A stretch of 48,567 bases of DNA from Prochlorothrix sp035285005. GTDB lineage: Bacteria > Cyanobacteriota > Cyanobacteriia > Prochlorotrichales > Prochlorotrichaceae. This document shows, one piece after another, positions 17,380 through 25,306 of the stretch. Within the stretch, counting starts at the first letter, position 1. Every line of letters begins with the position of its first letter. The stretch spans positions 1-48,567 of the forward strand of contig JAYKIB010000073.1 of assembly GCA_035285005.1 (NCBI GenBank). The letters run 5' to 3'. The notes beneath the pieces were generated by a model, which saw only the letters and a program-made list of their open reading frames with translations, ran no database searches and was not told the DNA's origin. Made by a program: the position numbers and the translations under genes.

Positions 17380-18675
17380 CTAGGCGGTCGCGTCGGGACT
17401 GAGGGCTTGGGACAGATAGGCGGCGGTGGCTTCCACCACTGCGATCGCCTGCTCGTAGGCCATCCGGGTTGGCCCCAACACCCCCACACTGCCCGCCACA
17501 TGACTATCCCGGTAGTACAGGGCCGACACTAGACTACAGGCCCGCAGCGGTTCCAGGGGATTCTCGGCCCCGATATAAACCCGCAAACTGGGAGACGTTT
17601 TGCGAGATGCAGCCGCTCCTGGTTCGGATACATGGGCCGCCGCCGGACACAGAGCACCCCCTTGAAGCGGTAAGGAGGGCGCTGAAGCCTCCCTCGATGG
17701 GCGACTCGAACGATCGATCGGGGTCCGATCGCCTTCCGGGGACGCTCGATCGTCCCCCTGCCAGTCTCCCACCAAGGGGCCCACCAAAATTGGCCAGAGC
17801 TGTTCCTGGCCCTCTTCCAACAGTTGGAACAGGGCCTGCACCTGCTGGAGTTCTGTGAACTCTGGTTGATGCAGGAGTTCGGCAATGCCGCTCATCACAA
17901 TCTGGGTGGTGCTGGAGTGGTGCATCAGTTGCTGGCTCACACTCCCCAGGCGCTGTTGCAGCACATCCGCATAGCCCTGCAACTCTTGTTCCAAATCCTG
18001 CCAGTCCAGCCGCGTAATATCCTGGAGCAACTGCCCCCGCAGCCGGCTATTGAGAAAGTTGCTGAGAATCTGAAGCTCCCGATCGCGCTCCTCAACCCAT
18101 TCCGTTTCCGATCGGGCCTCCTCCGATCGCCCCCCCCCGAACTCTGGCAAGGTAAACAGGGTCGATCGGGTTTCATAGGCAGTGGTCACCACAATCAGCA
18201 TCACCTGATCCCCATCCACCGGCACCAACTGCAAATGCCGCAACCGTGCCGTCGCGGTGTAGGGCAACGTAATCAGCGTGATATAACCGCTCAAGTTGGA
18301 TAGAATCTGGGCCGCTCGACGCAGTACCGCTTCCAGACTCCAACTGTCCCAATCCAAACCACCAAACTGCTGTAAGAGGGGGGTCGATCCGGCCCAGGTG
18401 GGCACTAACAATTGATCCACATAGATGCGATAGCCCGAGTCCGAGGGAATGCGGCCTGCCGAGGTGTGGGGCTGGTAGAGAAAACCTGCTTTTTCTAGGG
18501 CGCCCATGGTGTTCCGGATCGTCGCCGAACTCACACTGAAGTCATATTCCTGGGTGAGGGCTTTGGATCCCACAGGTTCAGCCGTTGAGATATAGTGGCG
18601 CACCGTGGCTTGGAGCACCTGCGCCTGTCGCTGGGTCAACAGGCCAGAGGGGGGAAAAGAGCTTATATCCGGCAT
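17380..18675 (-). CDS. hrcA: Heat-inducible transcription repressor HrcA
   Basis: HrcA represses groESL-type chaperone genes by binding CIRCE operators and depends on GroEL for folding. The N-terminal winged helix is clear (LTQRQAQVLQATVRHYI, EPVGSKAL, SSATIRNTMGALE), as is the following KAGFLYQPHTSAGRIPSD. The core and C-terminal RVYIGAENP and LGPTRMAYEQAI segments are conserved. At 431 residues it is about 70-80 longer than usual. The surplus is a low-complexity Ser/Pro/Arg insert at roughly residues 320-375, between WPILVGPLVG and LRVYIGAENP. No CIRCE palindrome is visible beside it, so its targets are elsewhere. ATG at 18675. Confidence 0.95.
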   Translation of the reverse strand: MPDISSFPPSGLLTQRQAQVLQATVRHYISTAEPVGSKALTQEYDFSVSSATIRNTMGALEKAGFLYQPHTSAGRIPSDSGYRIYVDQLLVPTWAGSTPLLQQFGGLDWDSWSLEAVLRRAAQILSNLSGYITLITLPYTATARLRHLQLVPVDGDQVMLIVVTTAYETRSTLFTLPEFGGGRSEEARSETEWVEERDRELQILSNFLNSRLRGQLLQDITRLDWQDLEQELQGYADVLQQRLGSVSQQLMHHSSTTQIVMSGIAELLHQPEFTELQQVQALFQLLEEGQEQLWPILVGPLVGDWQGDDRASPEGDRTPIDRSSRPSREASAPSLPLQGGALCPAAAHVSEPGAAASRKTSPSLRVYIGAENPLEPLRACSLVSALYYRDSHVAGSVGVLGPTRMAYEQAIAVVEATAAYLSQALSPDATA

Positions 18676-18719
18676 AGAAATGGGGGTATGCGGCGTATTT
18701 ATGCGATTTTATGTTATCT

Positions 18720-18778
18720 GGTACCTCGATTAATTGGGGCAGGCGGCTTCGCCGCGCAACCCAATTAATCGAGGTACC
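18720..18778. repeat. Family A short form (59 bp)
   Basis: GGTACCTCGATTAATT and its exact complement enclose a GGCGGC-TTC-GCCGC hairpin with almost no spacer. It lies upstream of hrcA. Confidence 0.85.
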
Positions 18779-18799
18779 CTGTAAAAGGAATTTATTAAA

Positions 18800-18853
18800 G
18801 GACACCTCGAAGAATCCAGGTGTTTAGGACGTAACCCAGGCAAGAATCAGGGT
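18800..18853. repeat. Family A fragment abutting family B
   Basis: GGACACCTCGAAGAAT plus spacer up to AAGAATCAGGGTT. It stops exactly where the family B end begins, so its hairpin half is missing. Confidence 0.7.
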
Positions 18854-18986
18854 TAGAGGATGTTGGGAAACCGAGTTAGACGACGTAAAATCGCTAGCAG
18901 AAGCCCCTCCACAGGCTCGCGATGAACACTTTTTGGGTGCATTTCCCTCACTGCGCAGGGGTTCACCTGAGTTTCCAAACATCCTC
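18854..18986. repeat. Family B element
   Basis: AGAGGATGTTGGGAAACC at the left and GTTTCCAAACATCCTC at the right. The interior differs from the other copies. Confidence 0.75.
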
Positions 18987-19007
18987 AGGGTACCTCAATT
19001 AATTGAG

Positions 19008-19106
19008 GGGCACCTCGATCAATTGTGGCCGGCGGCTGCGCCGCCGGCCACAACCCTGATTATGCCGTGGACAGCGTGGTAGACAGTTGAATTTTTCGAG
19101 GTGCCC
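19008..19106. mobile_element. Family A element with TGAG target duplication
   Basis: 99 bp flanked by TGAG at 19004-19007 and 19107-19110. The perfect hairpin TGTGGCCGGCGGC-TGC-GCCGCCGGCCACA is next to the left end. Confidence 0.95.
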
Positions 19107-19131
19107 TGAGGTGTCTCCAATTCAGGTGTCT

Positions 19132-19437
19132 CTAACTCGCCCGTCGGTGCAGATGATCCGGTGGGAGGTTCCCTTGCTGGCGATGGAAAGCTTGCAAGAC
19201 CAGCACCGCAAAGGCTTCATCTCCGAGGCGCTTGAGGGCATCCTCTAGCACGGCTTGCACAATGATCTCATTCTCCGCCGTACTTTCGGCACTGGGCACC
19301 AATAGGGTCAAATGCTGCAAAAACTGGACCAAATCATCCTCAATCCGACGCTGTTTAATGGCCAGAAGATGCTGGGCACGGCGTACCGATCGCTCATGGC
19401 GAAATGCCGTTGCAACACAGGATTCAGGGTCAGCCAT
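19132..19437 (-). CDS. Small helical protein, function unknown
   Basis: I do not recognise this family. The 101-residue product is soluble and predicted largely helical (HERSVRRAQHLLAIKQRRI, VLEDALKRLGDEAFAVLVLQ). The ATG at 19437 has GGAGG about 10 nt upstream. It is hemmed in by two family A elements, at 19008-19106 downstream and 19564-19661 upstream, and its last residues (LHRRAS) may reflect element-derived sequence. Codon use looks like that of neighbours. It could be a diverged regulator or a decayed gene. Confidence 0.5.
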   Translation of the reverse strand: MADPESCVATAFRHERSVRRAQHLLAIKQRRIEDDLVQFLQHLTLLVPSAESTAENEIIVQAVLEDALKRLGDEAFAVLVLQAFHRQQGNLPPDHLHRRAS

Positions 19438-19563
19438 CAGGGAGGAGCCTCCACACTTGAAACGCCGTAGGGTTGCTATAGGTTTTGCCTGATATGCCTA
19501 TAAATTTCGGTAATGTCGGTTACGAAGGCCCGGTCTCCTACCTTAAAACCGTCTTAAAATTAG

Positions 19564-19661
19564 GGGCACCTCGAAAAATCTAGGGTTGGGGGACGGTGTC
19601 CCCGCCAGTTTCAGGATTGTGGTGGGCGGCCCAGCCGCGCGACCCAGTTGACCGAGGTACC
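19564..19661. repeat. Family A element
   Basis: GGGCACCTCGAAAAAT to ACCGAGGTACC with a damaged hairpin. Lies just before the dehydrogenase start; no target duplication. Confidence 0.8.
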
Positions 19662-19686
19662 TTTTTGCTGTTCATCCCCAAATATC

Positions 19687-20568
19687 ATGATCCACTACGG
19701 CCTGCTAGGTACCGGGTTGATGGGTACCCCCCTGGGCGATCGCCTACTGGGGTCTGGTGCGCCCCTCACAGTCTATAACCGCACCGAAGCCAAAACCGAG
19801 GCCCTAGCCATTCAAGGGGCAACCGTCGCCCCGACCCCGGAAGATGTGCTGGCGGTGACCGATGTCATTGTGATGATGGTGACGGATGCGGCGGCGGTGG
19901 CCGAGTTGGTCTTGAGCGATGCCGGTCGATCGCAACTTCCGGGCAAAACCTTGGTCCAAATGGGGACGATCGGCCCCGAGGAAAGCCGGAACCTCGCAGC
20001 CCAAGTGGAGGAAGCCGGCGGGAGCTATTGGGAAGCGCCGGTCCTAGGTAGTATTCCCGAAGCTCGGGAGGGCAATCTGATTGTGATGGTGGGCTCAACC
20101 CCAGAGCAGTTTGAAGCCCATGGGCATCTTCTTCAGTGCTTTAGTCCCAATCCCCGTCACATCGGCAGTGTGGGCCAAGCCATGGCCCTGAAGCTGGCGC
20201 TAAACCAGTTAATTGCGGGGTTAACCAGCACCTTTGCCCTCAGTTTGGCCTTTGTCCAGGGCCAGGGGGTCGATGTGGATCAGTTTATGGAGATTGTGCG
20301 GGATAGTGCGGTCTATACGCCAACATTTGATAAAAAGCTGCAACGGATGCTGGATCACAACTTCAGTAATCCCAACTTTCCCACCCAACACCTGCTCAAA
20401 GATACCCGTCTCTTTTTAGAGGCAGCCCAAACCCTAGGGCTGGATACCACGGGCCTTGCAGGCATCGCGCCCATTCTGGAGCGGGCGATCGCCCTCGGCC
20501 TGGGCCAAAGCGACTATTCCGCCCTCTTTGCGGCACTCACGGATCCCATCACGGATCCCCAGCCCTAA
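19687..20568 (+). CDS. NAD(P)-dependent beta-hydroxyacid dehydrogenase family oxidoreductase
   Basis: The 293-residue protein belongs to the 3-hydroxyisobutyrate / 6-phosphogluconate dehydrogenase-like family. The Rossmann motif GLLGTGLMGTPL is at residues 4-15, followed by VYNRT, whose arginine suggests NADP. The substrate-binding GGSYWEAPVLGSI, the catalytic-lysine region (GQAMALKLALNQLI) and the C-terminal helical KDTRLFLE are present. The substrate may be glyoxylate, succinic semialdehyde or another hydroxyacid; sequence does not decide. I start at ATG 19687. An in-frame upstream extension to 19648 would come from the family A element and disrupt the tight N-terminal Rossmann start. Confidence 0.92.
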   Translation: MIHYGLLGTGLMGTPLGDRLLGSGAPLTVYNRTEAKTEALAIQGATVAPTPEDVLAVTDVIVMMVTDAAAVAELVLSDAGRSQLPGKTLVQMGTIGPEESRNLAAQVEEAGGSYWEAPVLGSIPEAREGNLIVMVGSTPEQFEAHGHLLQCFSPNPRHIGSVGQAMALKLALNQLIAGLTSTFALSLAFVQGQGVDVDQFMEIVRDSAVYTPTFDKKLQRMLDHNFSNPNFPTQHLLKDTRLFLEAAQTLGLDTTGLAGIAPILERAIALGLGQSDYSALFAALTDPITDPQP

Positions 20569-20636
20569 TCTAGTCATACGGTGCAGGCGGTCATGCTGGA
20601 AGTCTGAGCAACAAATTTGAATAGAACACTGCGATT

Positions 20637-20900
20637 AGAGGATATTTATAAACCTAAGGGCACCTCGAAAAATTAAAATTTTTGCCCAGTGACCTACGCA
20701 AGAATCAGGGTTGTGGGGGGCGGCGAAGCCGCCCCCCACAATTAGCCGCCCCCCACAATTAATCGAGGGACCCCTAAGAGAATCCCCCTCAGTCCCCCTT
20801 TATAAGGGGGGAACGACCTCTTCTTCCCCCTTATAAAGGGGGACTGAGGGGGATGCTGCAAGGGCCTACAGCCCTTGGCCGAAGTTTCCAAATATCCTCT
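20637..20900. repeat. Family B element interrupted by a family A element
   Basis: Ends AGAGGATATTTATAAACC and TTTCCAAATATCCTCT. Inside are the CCCCCTTTATAAGGGGG-type motifs of family B. Family A occupies 20658-20773. A second end-like sequence (CAAACATCCTCTT) follows at 20901-20913. Confidence 0.82.
20658..20773. mobile_element. Family A element inserted in family B, CTAA target duplication
   Basis: 116 bp including a 17-bp internal duplication (99 bp without it), flanked by CTAA at 20654-20657 and 20774-20777. Removing it and one CTAA restores AAACCTAAGAGAATCCC as in the intact family B copy at 4306. Perfect hairpin GTGGGGGGCGGC-GAA-GCCGCCCCCCAC. Confidence 0.95.
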
Positions 20901-20936
20901 CAAACATCCTCTTAATTCAAGGTTGCATTCTGTCAT

Positions 20937-20999
20937 TCACGTAAGAATCGGGGCTGGGGCGATCGGCTGCGCCGCCTGCCCTCATTAATCGAGGGACCC
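20937..20999. repeat. Family A fragment (right half)
   Basis: Starts in the spacer (ACGTAAGAATCGGGG), keeps a CGGCTGCGCCG hairpin and ends TTAATCGAGGGACCCC. The left end is missing. Confidence 0.7.
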
Positions 21000-21081
21000 C
21001 CATGGCTTATAGTGACTTCAAAACATTTGATCAGATTAACCAGGATTTGGGAATTGCCATTGAAGCAAGCAATGAGCTGTA

Positions 21082-21132
21082 CTAGGGTTGGGTTGGGCGG
21101 CAAGCCGCCTAACCCAATGAATCGAGGTGCCC
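21082..21132. repeat. Family A fragment (right half)
   Basis: Hairpin GGGTTGGGCGGC-AA-GCCGCCTAACCC and right end ATGAATCGAGGTGCCC. No left half. Confidence 0.75.
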
Positions 21133-21151
21133 GAGCCAGCTCGGGCACCTC
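21124..21151. terminator. Perfect 13-bp inverted repeat after rsmH
   Basis: GAGGTGCCCGAGC at 21124-21136 and its exact complement at 21139-21151, with a 2-nt spacer, are built from two facing family A ends. It lies 50 bp past the rsmH stop on the reverse strand. No T-tract, so termination is only possible. Confidence 0.45.
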
Positions 21152-21200
21152 AAACAAACTCAGCACATCAAGGTACCCCCCAGACATAACGGCCACACTC

Positions 21201-22259
21201 CTATTCCCCGGGATAGCGCTGGGCAACTCGCAGTTTAGCCGATCGCGATCGAGGATTACGCCTCACCTCCTCCGCATCCGCCACCAGCGGTTTTTTGGTT
21301 AGCACTTGTAGCCCAGCAGCCTCGCGGAACGCATATTTCACCCGCCGATCCTCCAGACTATGGAAACTAATAATCGCCAACTTTCCCTTGGGCTTCAGCC
21401 ACTGGGGAGCCGTAGTCAGGAGCGTCTCCAAAACCTCCAATTCTTGGTTCACCGCAATGCGCAGGGCTTGAAACACTCGAGTTGCGGGATGAATACGCCC
21501 CTGCCGATACTTCCCAGGCACCGATCGAGCGATAACAGCGGCTAAATCCGTGGTGGTTTGCAGCGGACGTTGGGCCACAATTTGCCGCGCAATGCGACGA
21601 GACAGGCGCTCTTCCCCGTAATGATAGAAGAGGTCCGCCAGTTGCTTCTCATCCCAGTGATTAATGATCGTAGCCGCCGTCAGCTCCTGACTCGGGTCCA
21701 TCCGCATATCCAGCGGAGCCGTGTGGCGAAAACTAAACCCCCGTTCCGGGGTATCCAGTTGGGCAGAACTGACCCCTAAATCCGCCACGATCGCATCAAA
21801 ACGCTGGATGCCGGGGTCGAATCGGGCAAAGTTCCCCGCCCAAAACGTGACCCGATCGCCATAGGGAGCCAAGCGCGATCGGGCAGCGGTCAGTGCCTGG
21901 GGGTCTTGATCGATCGCCCACAACTGACCCTGGGGATCCGCTTCCAGCAGGGCAGCACTATGGCCCCCGCCGCCCACTGTGGCATCTAAATAGTCTCCCC
22001 CCGTGAAGGGAGCGAATTGTGCCAACAACGCAGTCATCAAAACCGGCACATGGTAGGTTGCACCCTCCGTTTCCTGCTGCTGATCTGGGGTTGACAAGGT
22101 TGGAGGGGGTGCAGATTGCTGGGCTACGGGCTGCTCGGCTACGGGCTGCTCGGCTGGGAACTGCCCATCTCCATGGCGCGCGGCGGCAGCATTGGGTGCT
22201 TCATCCTCGGGATTACCCGCATTGTTGACCGAATTTGTGTTTACCACCTTGCTCTCCAC
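21201..22259 (-). CDS. rsmH: 16S rRNA (cytosine-1402 N4)-methyltransferase RsmH
   Basis: Methylates N4 of C1402 in 16S rRNA using S-adenosylmethionine. The SAM site is visible (DYLDATVGGGGHS), with AIDQDPQAL, VADLGVSS, RGFSF and LDMRMD, and the C-terminal KGKLAIISFHSLEDRRVK. The domain proper starts at YHVPVLMTALL, about residue 70. Before it is a low-complexity extension with repeated EQPVA/AQQ units. I use the GTG at 22259 (352 residues). The frame continues to a TTG at 22316, but those 19 codons are read from a family A element and are unlikely to be original. No ATG exists before the conserved domain. Confidence 0.93.
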   Translation of the reverse strand: MESKVVNTNSVNNAGNPEDEAPNAAAARHGDGQFPAEQPVAEQPVAQQSAPPPTLSTPDQQQETEGATYHVPVLMTALLAQFAPFTGGDYLDATVGGGGHSAALLEADPQGQLWAIDQDPQALTAARSRLAPYGDRVTFWAGNFARFDPGIQRFDAIVADLGVSSAQLDTPERGFSFRHTAPLDMRMDPSQELTAATIINHWDEKQLADLFYHYGEERLSRRIARQIVAQRPLQTTTDLAAVIARSVPGKYRQGRIHPATRVFQALRIAVNQELEVLETLLTTAPQWLKPKGKLAIISFHSLEDRRVKYAFREAAGLQVLTKKPLVADAEEVRRNPRSRSAKLRVAQRYPGE

Positions 22260-22272
22260 CGCATTGCTATCT

Positions 22273-22372
22273 GGGCACCTCGATTCATCCCAATTGTTGG
22301 GAGACAGCCCACGCAAGAATCAGGGTTTAGGTTGGGCGGCTTCGCCGCCCAACCCAATTAATCGAAATGCCC
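22273..22372. repeat. Family A element directly upstream of rsmH
   Basis: 100 bp, GGGCACCTCGATTCAT to ATTAATCGAAATGCCC, with perfect hairpin AGGTTGGGCGGC-TTC-GCCGCCCAACCT. Flanks ATCT and GTGA do not match. Its left end reaches within 14 bp of the rsmH GTG. Confidence 0.92.
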
Positions 22373-22402
22373 GTGAAATGTAGCCTCAAACTGGATCGAT
22401 CG

Positions 22403-22430
22403 AAAAAAGGGTAGAACCGATCTACCCTTT
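22403..22430 (-). terminator. Intrinsic terminator, reverse strand
   Basis: On the reverse strand AAAGGGTAGA pairs perfectly with TCTACCCTTT around a 5-nt loop, and six T's run through the stem end. It faces transcripts coming from chlG, 330 bp upstream, and sits before the rsmH region. Confidence 0.75.
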
Positions 22431-22440
22431 ATAGCGGCTA

Positions 22441-22500
22441 GCGCTTCAGTGAGGCTGGCTACACTCCACCAGAGGCACGTTACCTCTTCATTTCTGGACC
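22441..22500. repeat. Dispersed repeat D, copy 1
   Basis: Related to 39866-39920 (shared GCTTCARTGAGGCTGG, then CCWSCCAGAG). On the reverse strand the adjoining sequence reads CEGGYRLHEVQK before a stop, reminiscent of IS200/IS605 TnpB C-termini. That link is speculative. Confidence 0.45.
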
Positions 22501-22631
22501 TCGTGCAATCGATAGCCGCCTTCGCATTAGATCACATCAGACTCGCAACGAACAGATTGACAGCCTCTTGCCGAGGAGAACTGCGACTGATCATCAGGAG
22601 ACCGTCGAAGTCCTATGCTGTCCCCCAGGAG

Positions 22632-22719
22632 CTCTCATCATTTAACCCTAGACTGCCCTCAGACTCAGGGACACGGCCCCGAGCTTCCACAACTAGGGCG
22701 GGCGTGTCACTCTGATATC
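22632..22719. repeat. Dispersed repeat C, copy 1
   Basis: About 88 bp alignable without gaps to 41128-41215, sharing TCATCATTTAACCCTAGACT and CGGGCGTGTCAC. Non-coding. Together with repeat D it fills most of the gap 22431-22760. Confidence 0.75.
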
Positions 22720-22760
22720 ACCAGGTTTCCATCGTTAATTAATGACACGCCCCAGGTCCG

Positions 22761-23792
22761 CTAAATCACCTGATGGCCGATCGCCAAGGCCGCCACTAAC
22801 ATCCCCAACACCAGAAACGGCTGGGCACTGGCCTGGTACTTCACATCATTTTCCAGGGGATCCCGGAGGAAGTACATATCCTGGAAGGTGATCTGGGGAA
22901 TCACCAGCAGCGCAAGAAGCAGCGCATAGACCTTTTGGCCAATGCTGACCAAATAGAGGGCAATGCCCAACTGGAAGGTGTCAATCATCAACACACAAAT
23001 CCAGGCCGCCGCATCAATGCCAAACATCACAGGCAAAGAATTGAGACCCAGTTTGCTGTCCCCTTCCACGCTCTTAAAGTCGTTGACCACAGCAATGCCC
23101 AGCCCCGCCATGCTATAGACCAGGGTGACAATCACAATGGTGAAATCCAGGTGACCGAACAGGGCTTGGCCAGCCCACCAGGGCAAAGCAATATAGCTGG
23201 CTCCCAGGGCATAGTTGCCAGCCCAGCCGTTTTGTTTCAGCTTCAGCGGGGGGGCAGAGTAGATATAGGCGATGAAGCCGCCAAAAATCGTCAGGAGCGT
23301 CACCGTGGGCACCTCATGGCCGACCCAGGTGTCTAAACCGTAGGCCAGGGCAAGACCCGCCACCAGCAGCACCACAATCTGCGTGACCACCTGGGGCACG
23401 GAAATAGCACCGGAGGGGATGGGCCGATAGGGTTCATTGATGGCATCAATTTCCCGATCGTAGAAGTCATTAAGGGTTTGGGTATACCCGGCCATTAGTG
23501 GCCCCGACAGGAGCATACAGGATAGGGCCTGGAGGAAATTTTCCAGGTTCCACACATAGTTGCCCGAAGCGGCTGCGCCACAAACCACCCCCCAAATTAG
23601 GGGGATCCAGGTGACAGGCTTCATCAACTGAAGGCGAATCTTCCAAATTGAAGTTTCTCCGGGCTGCGCCCCTTTCATGCCCAACAACTGCCGCGCCTTG
23701 GCTCCCTTGGCTGCGTCGGTCGTGGGGGTTGCGGTCTCGGTAGAGCTAGCTTCAACCTCGCGGGTTTTTGGATCCGGCACTGAGTCAGACAT
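22761..23792 (-). CDS. chlG: Chlorophyll synthase ChlG
   Basis: Attaches the phytyl or geranylgeranyl chain to chlorophyllide a in the thylakoid membrane, the last step of chlorophyll synthesis. It is a UbiA-superfamily prenyltransferase with about eight or nine membrane helices. The Mg-diphosphate motif is NDFYDREIDAINEPYRPIPSG (residues 108 on), and NDFKSVEGD is the second aspartate motif. At 343 residues it has the usual soluble N-terminus and IWKIRLQLMKPVTWIPL start. It is third in a reverse-strand operon, 17 bp after get3d. A terminator lies at 22403-22430. Confidence 0.97.
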   Translation of the reverse strand: MSDSVPDPKTREVEASSTETATPTTDAAKGAKARQLLGMKGAQPGETSIWKIRLQLMKPVTWIPLIWGVVCGAAASGNYVWNLENFLQALSCMLLSGPLMAGYTQTLNDFYDREIDAINEPYRPIPSGAISVPQVVTQIVVLLVAGLALAYGLDTWVGHEVPTVTLLTIFGGFIAYIYSAPPLKLKQNGWAGNYALGASYIALPWWAGQALFGHLDFTIVIVTLVYSMAGLGIAVVNDFKSVEGDSKLGLNSLPVMFGIDAAAWICVLMIDTFQLGIALYLVSIGQKVYALLLALLVIPQITFQDMYFLRDPLENDVKYQASAQPFLVLGMLVAALAIGHQVI

Positions 23793-23809
23793 AGGATGAA
23801 ACGATAGAC

Positions 23810-24931
23810 TTAAGCAAAACTAATCGTCAGATAAGCGTCCGCAAACTTGGCTCCCGTCACCCCTTTGCCCTCCAAGCTGGGGGGCAGGAAAATGTTGCGT
23901 CGTTGGTCCCCGGCCTCGATCGTGATTTCTGGGCCATACTGGGTCAGCTTCACCTGCTTTTTGTCAAAGCTGGGCAAAAATAGCCGGATTTGGCCTGCGG
24001 CCTCGTCCACTTGCAGGGCACGGGGGGCTTGGGTGGCTTGGTGTAAGTCAGGAATGGCGGACGTGAGTTGATCCCACTGGAGCGTTGAACCCGATCGATC
24101 GGCGGCGGACACCTCCCGCACCGGCAGGGGGGCAAACTGCTGGGCCTCGCAGGGGAGATCCTCACCGGTAACAACTCCTCGGTTCCATAACACCCCTCCT
24201 ACGGTTAACCCCACCTGTTGGGCACTTCCCCAGAGATAGCGGGCAGTGGCCTGGGCGAGGGGGTCACTGGCCGTGACGAGATAGGACACCACCTGTTGAG
24301 GGTCAGTGACCGCAGCCCGTCCCTGGTCCAGCAGGTTGGTGGCCTTTTGGGTCGGTTCCTGGAGCACATCGTCGGACCAATTGACCGACAGCACTGCCGT
24401 GGCCACGGGTTGTACAAAGGGGAGTAACGTCTTCCCCAAGTCGGAGTTGCTGAACACCTGACGGAAACGCCGTGCATACCAGCCGAGGATGTCGGGCATA
24501 GCCAGCATTCGTAGGGTCTCCGGGGCACTGTTACCGTCATAGATGATGACCGATTCGCGCCCTTCCTGGCTCAGCTCCCGCAGATAGTTAAGGGCAAGGG
24601 CACTGTCCATGCCCGGTAGCACACCCAGTTCTTGGCCATAGACTGACCCGAAAAAGGGCGATCGTAAATACTGTTGTTCCATCTCCCGCAGCTGTTCCCA
24701 GCTTTGTTCGAGTAGATGGGTGGTTTTGAGGGATTGCACCCGCAAATTAGGTGAAATCTCCACGGGATCTACGCCTAGATCACGCCCAATGGCCAGACCC
24801 AAGGCAGGGCTGGAGTCCTGGGAGAGCAGTAGCACCCTATGTCCCTGCTGGGCATAGGCGTGGGCGGCGGCGATCGCTAAGGTCGTGCGCCCTGTGCCTC
24901 CTTTCCCGAGGAAGGTTACAATCACACTCAT
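23810..24931 (-). CDS. Get3d-type ArsA/Get3-fold ATPase with C-terminal alpha-crystallin-like domain
   Basis: This 373-residue P-loop ATPase starts MSVIVTFLGKGGTGRTTLA, a deviant Walker A at residues 9-17 as in ArsA/Get3 proteins. LLLSQDSSPALGL (A-loop/switch I) and VIIYDGNSAPETLR (switch II) follow. The last ~90 residues (RLFLPSFDKKQVKL to AKFADAYLTISF) look like a small beta-sandwich of the alpha-crystallin type. That combination is the hallmark of Get3d, described from cyanobacteria and plastids. Its client is not established; membrane-protein targeting is the family theme. Its ATG overlaps the petP stop (ATGA), so the two are probably translationally coupled, and chlG follows after 17 bp. 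Confidence 0.9.
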   Translation of the reverse strand: MSVIVTFLGKGGTGRTTLAIAAAHAYAQQGHRVLLLSQDSSPALGLAIGRDLGVDPVEISPNLRVQSLKTTHLLEQSWEQLREMEQQYLRSPFFGSVYGQELGVLPGMDSALALNYLRELSQEGRESVIIYDGNSAPETLRMLAMPDILGWYARRFRQVFSNSDLGKTLLPFVQPVATAVLSVNWSDDVLQEPTQKATNLLDQGRAAVTDPQQVVSYLVTASDPLAQATARYLWGSAQQVGLTVGGVLWNRGVVTGEDLPCEAQQFAPLPVREVSAADRSGSTLQWDQLTSAIPDLHQATQAPRALQVDEAAGQIRLFLPSFDKKQVKLTQYGPEITIEAGDQRRNIFLPPSLEGKGVTGAKFADAYLTISFA

Positions 24932-25152
24932 CGACGGAATCGACCCCCAGAGGCAGGTTCAACTTCGTCCTCAAAAAACCAGGTGCTGAAGTCGTTGTTA
25001 AATTGGACAATCACGCCAACATTGGCTCCATCAAGCACGCGATAGCCTTTGACTTGGCCCACCGTACCGTCCGCCACTAACTTCTTAATCCCACCGGAGA
25101 GACCATCACGGATGCTGGTCACCCGGACTTTTTGCCCAATCCCAATAGCCAT
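24928..25152 (-). CDS. petP: Cytochrome b6f-associated subunit PetP (DUF2862)
   Basis: A 74-residue soluble SH3-like protein. MAIGIGQKVRVTSIRD, GTVGQVKGYRV and VGVIVQFNNDFSTWFFEDEVEP match the PetP/DUF2862 pattern. PetP is a small cyanobacterial and red-algal protein bound to the cytochrome b6f complex and affecting electron flow. The ATG at 25152 has AAGGA 6 nt upstream. It is the first gene of a reverse-strand operon with get3d (4-bp overlap) and chlG. The AT-rich leader upstream (25160-25215) probably holds the promoter, though I cannot place its boxes. Confidence 0.88.
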   Translation of the reverse strand: MAIGIGQKVRVTSIRDGLSGGIKKLVADGTVGQVKGYRVLDGANVGVIVQFNNDFSTWFFEDEVEPASGGRFRR

Positions 25153-25237
25153 TGCAGATCCTTAAAAGAAAATAAACAATACAAATCTTAGCAATTAGTC
25201 CATAAGTGTATCAGAAAGCGGCCAGGGACAAGGGTCA

Positions 25238-25278
25238 GACAGGACCGGGTTAGGACAGGACCGGGTTAGGACAGGTCC
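25238..25278. repeat. 16-bp tandem repeat upstream of petP
   Basis: Two exact units of GACAGGACCGGGTTAG and a partial third. A related GGTCCAGATTAAAGCC sequence recurs on both sides of the next family A element. Confidence 0.85.
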
Positions 25279-25306
25279 AGATTAAAGCCAATCCAGATTG
25301 GAGCGG

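Noticed and set aside
17380..18800. CIRCE operator near hrcA
   Set aside because: No TTAGCACTC-N9-GAGTGCTAA palindrome is present.
22449..22715. 88-codon + strand frame between rsmH and chlG
   Set aside because: It spans dispersed repeats D and C, which recur elsewhere without the frame being kept.
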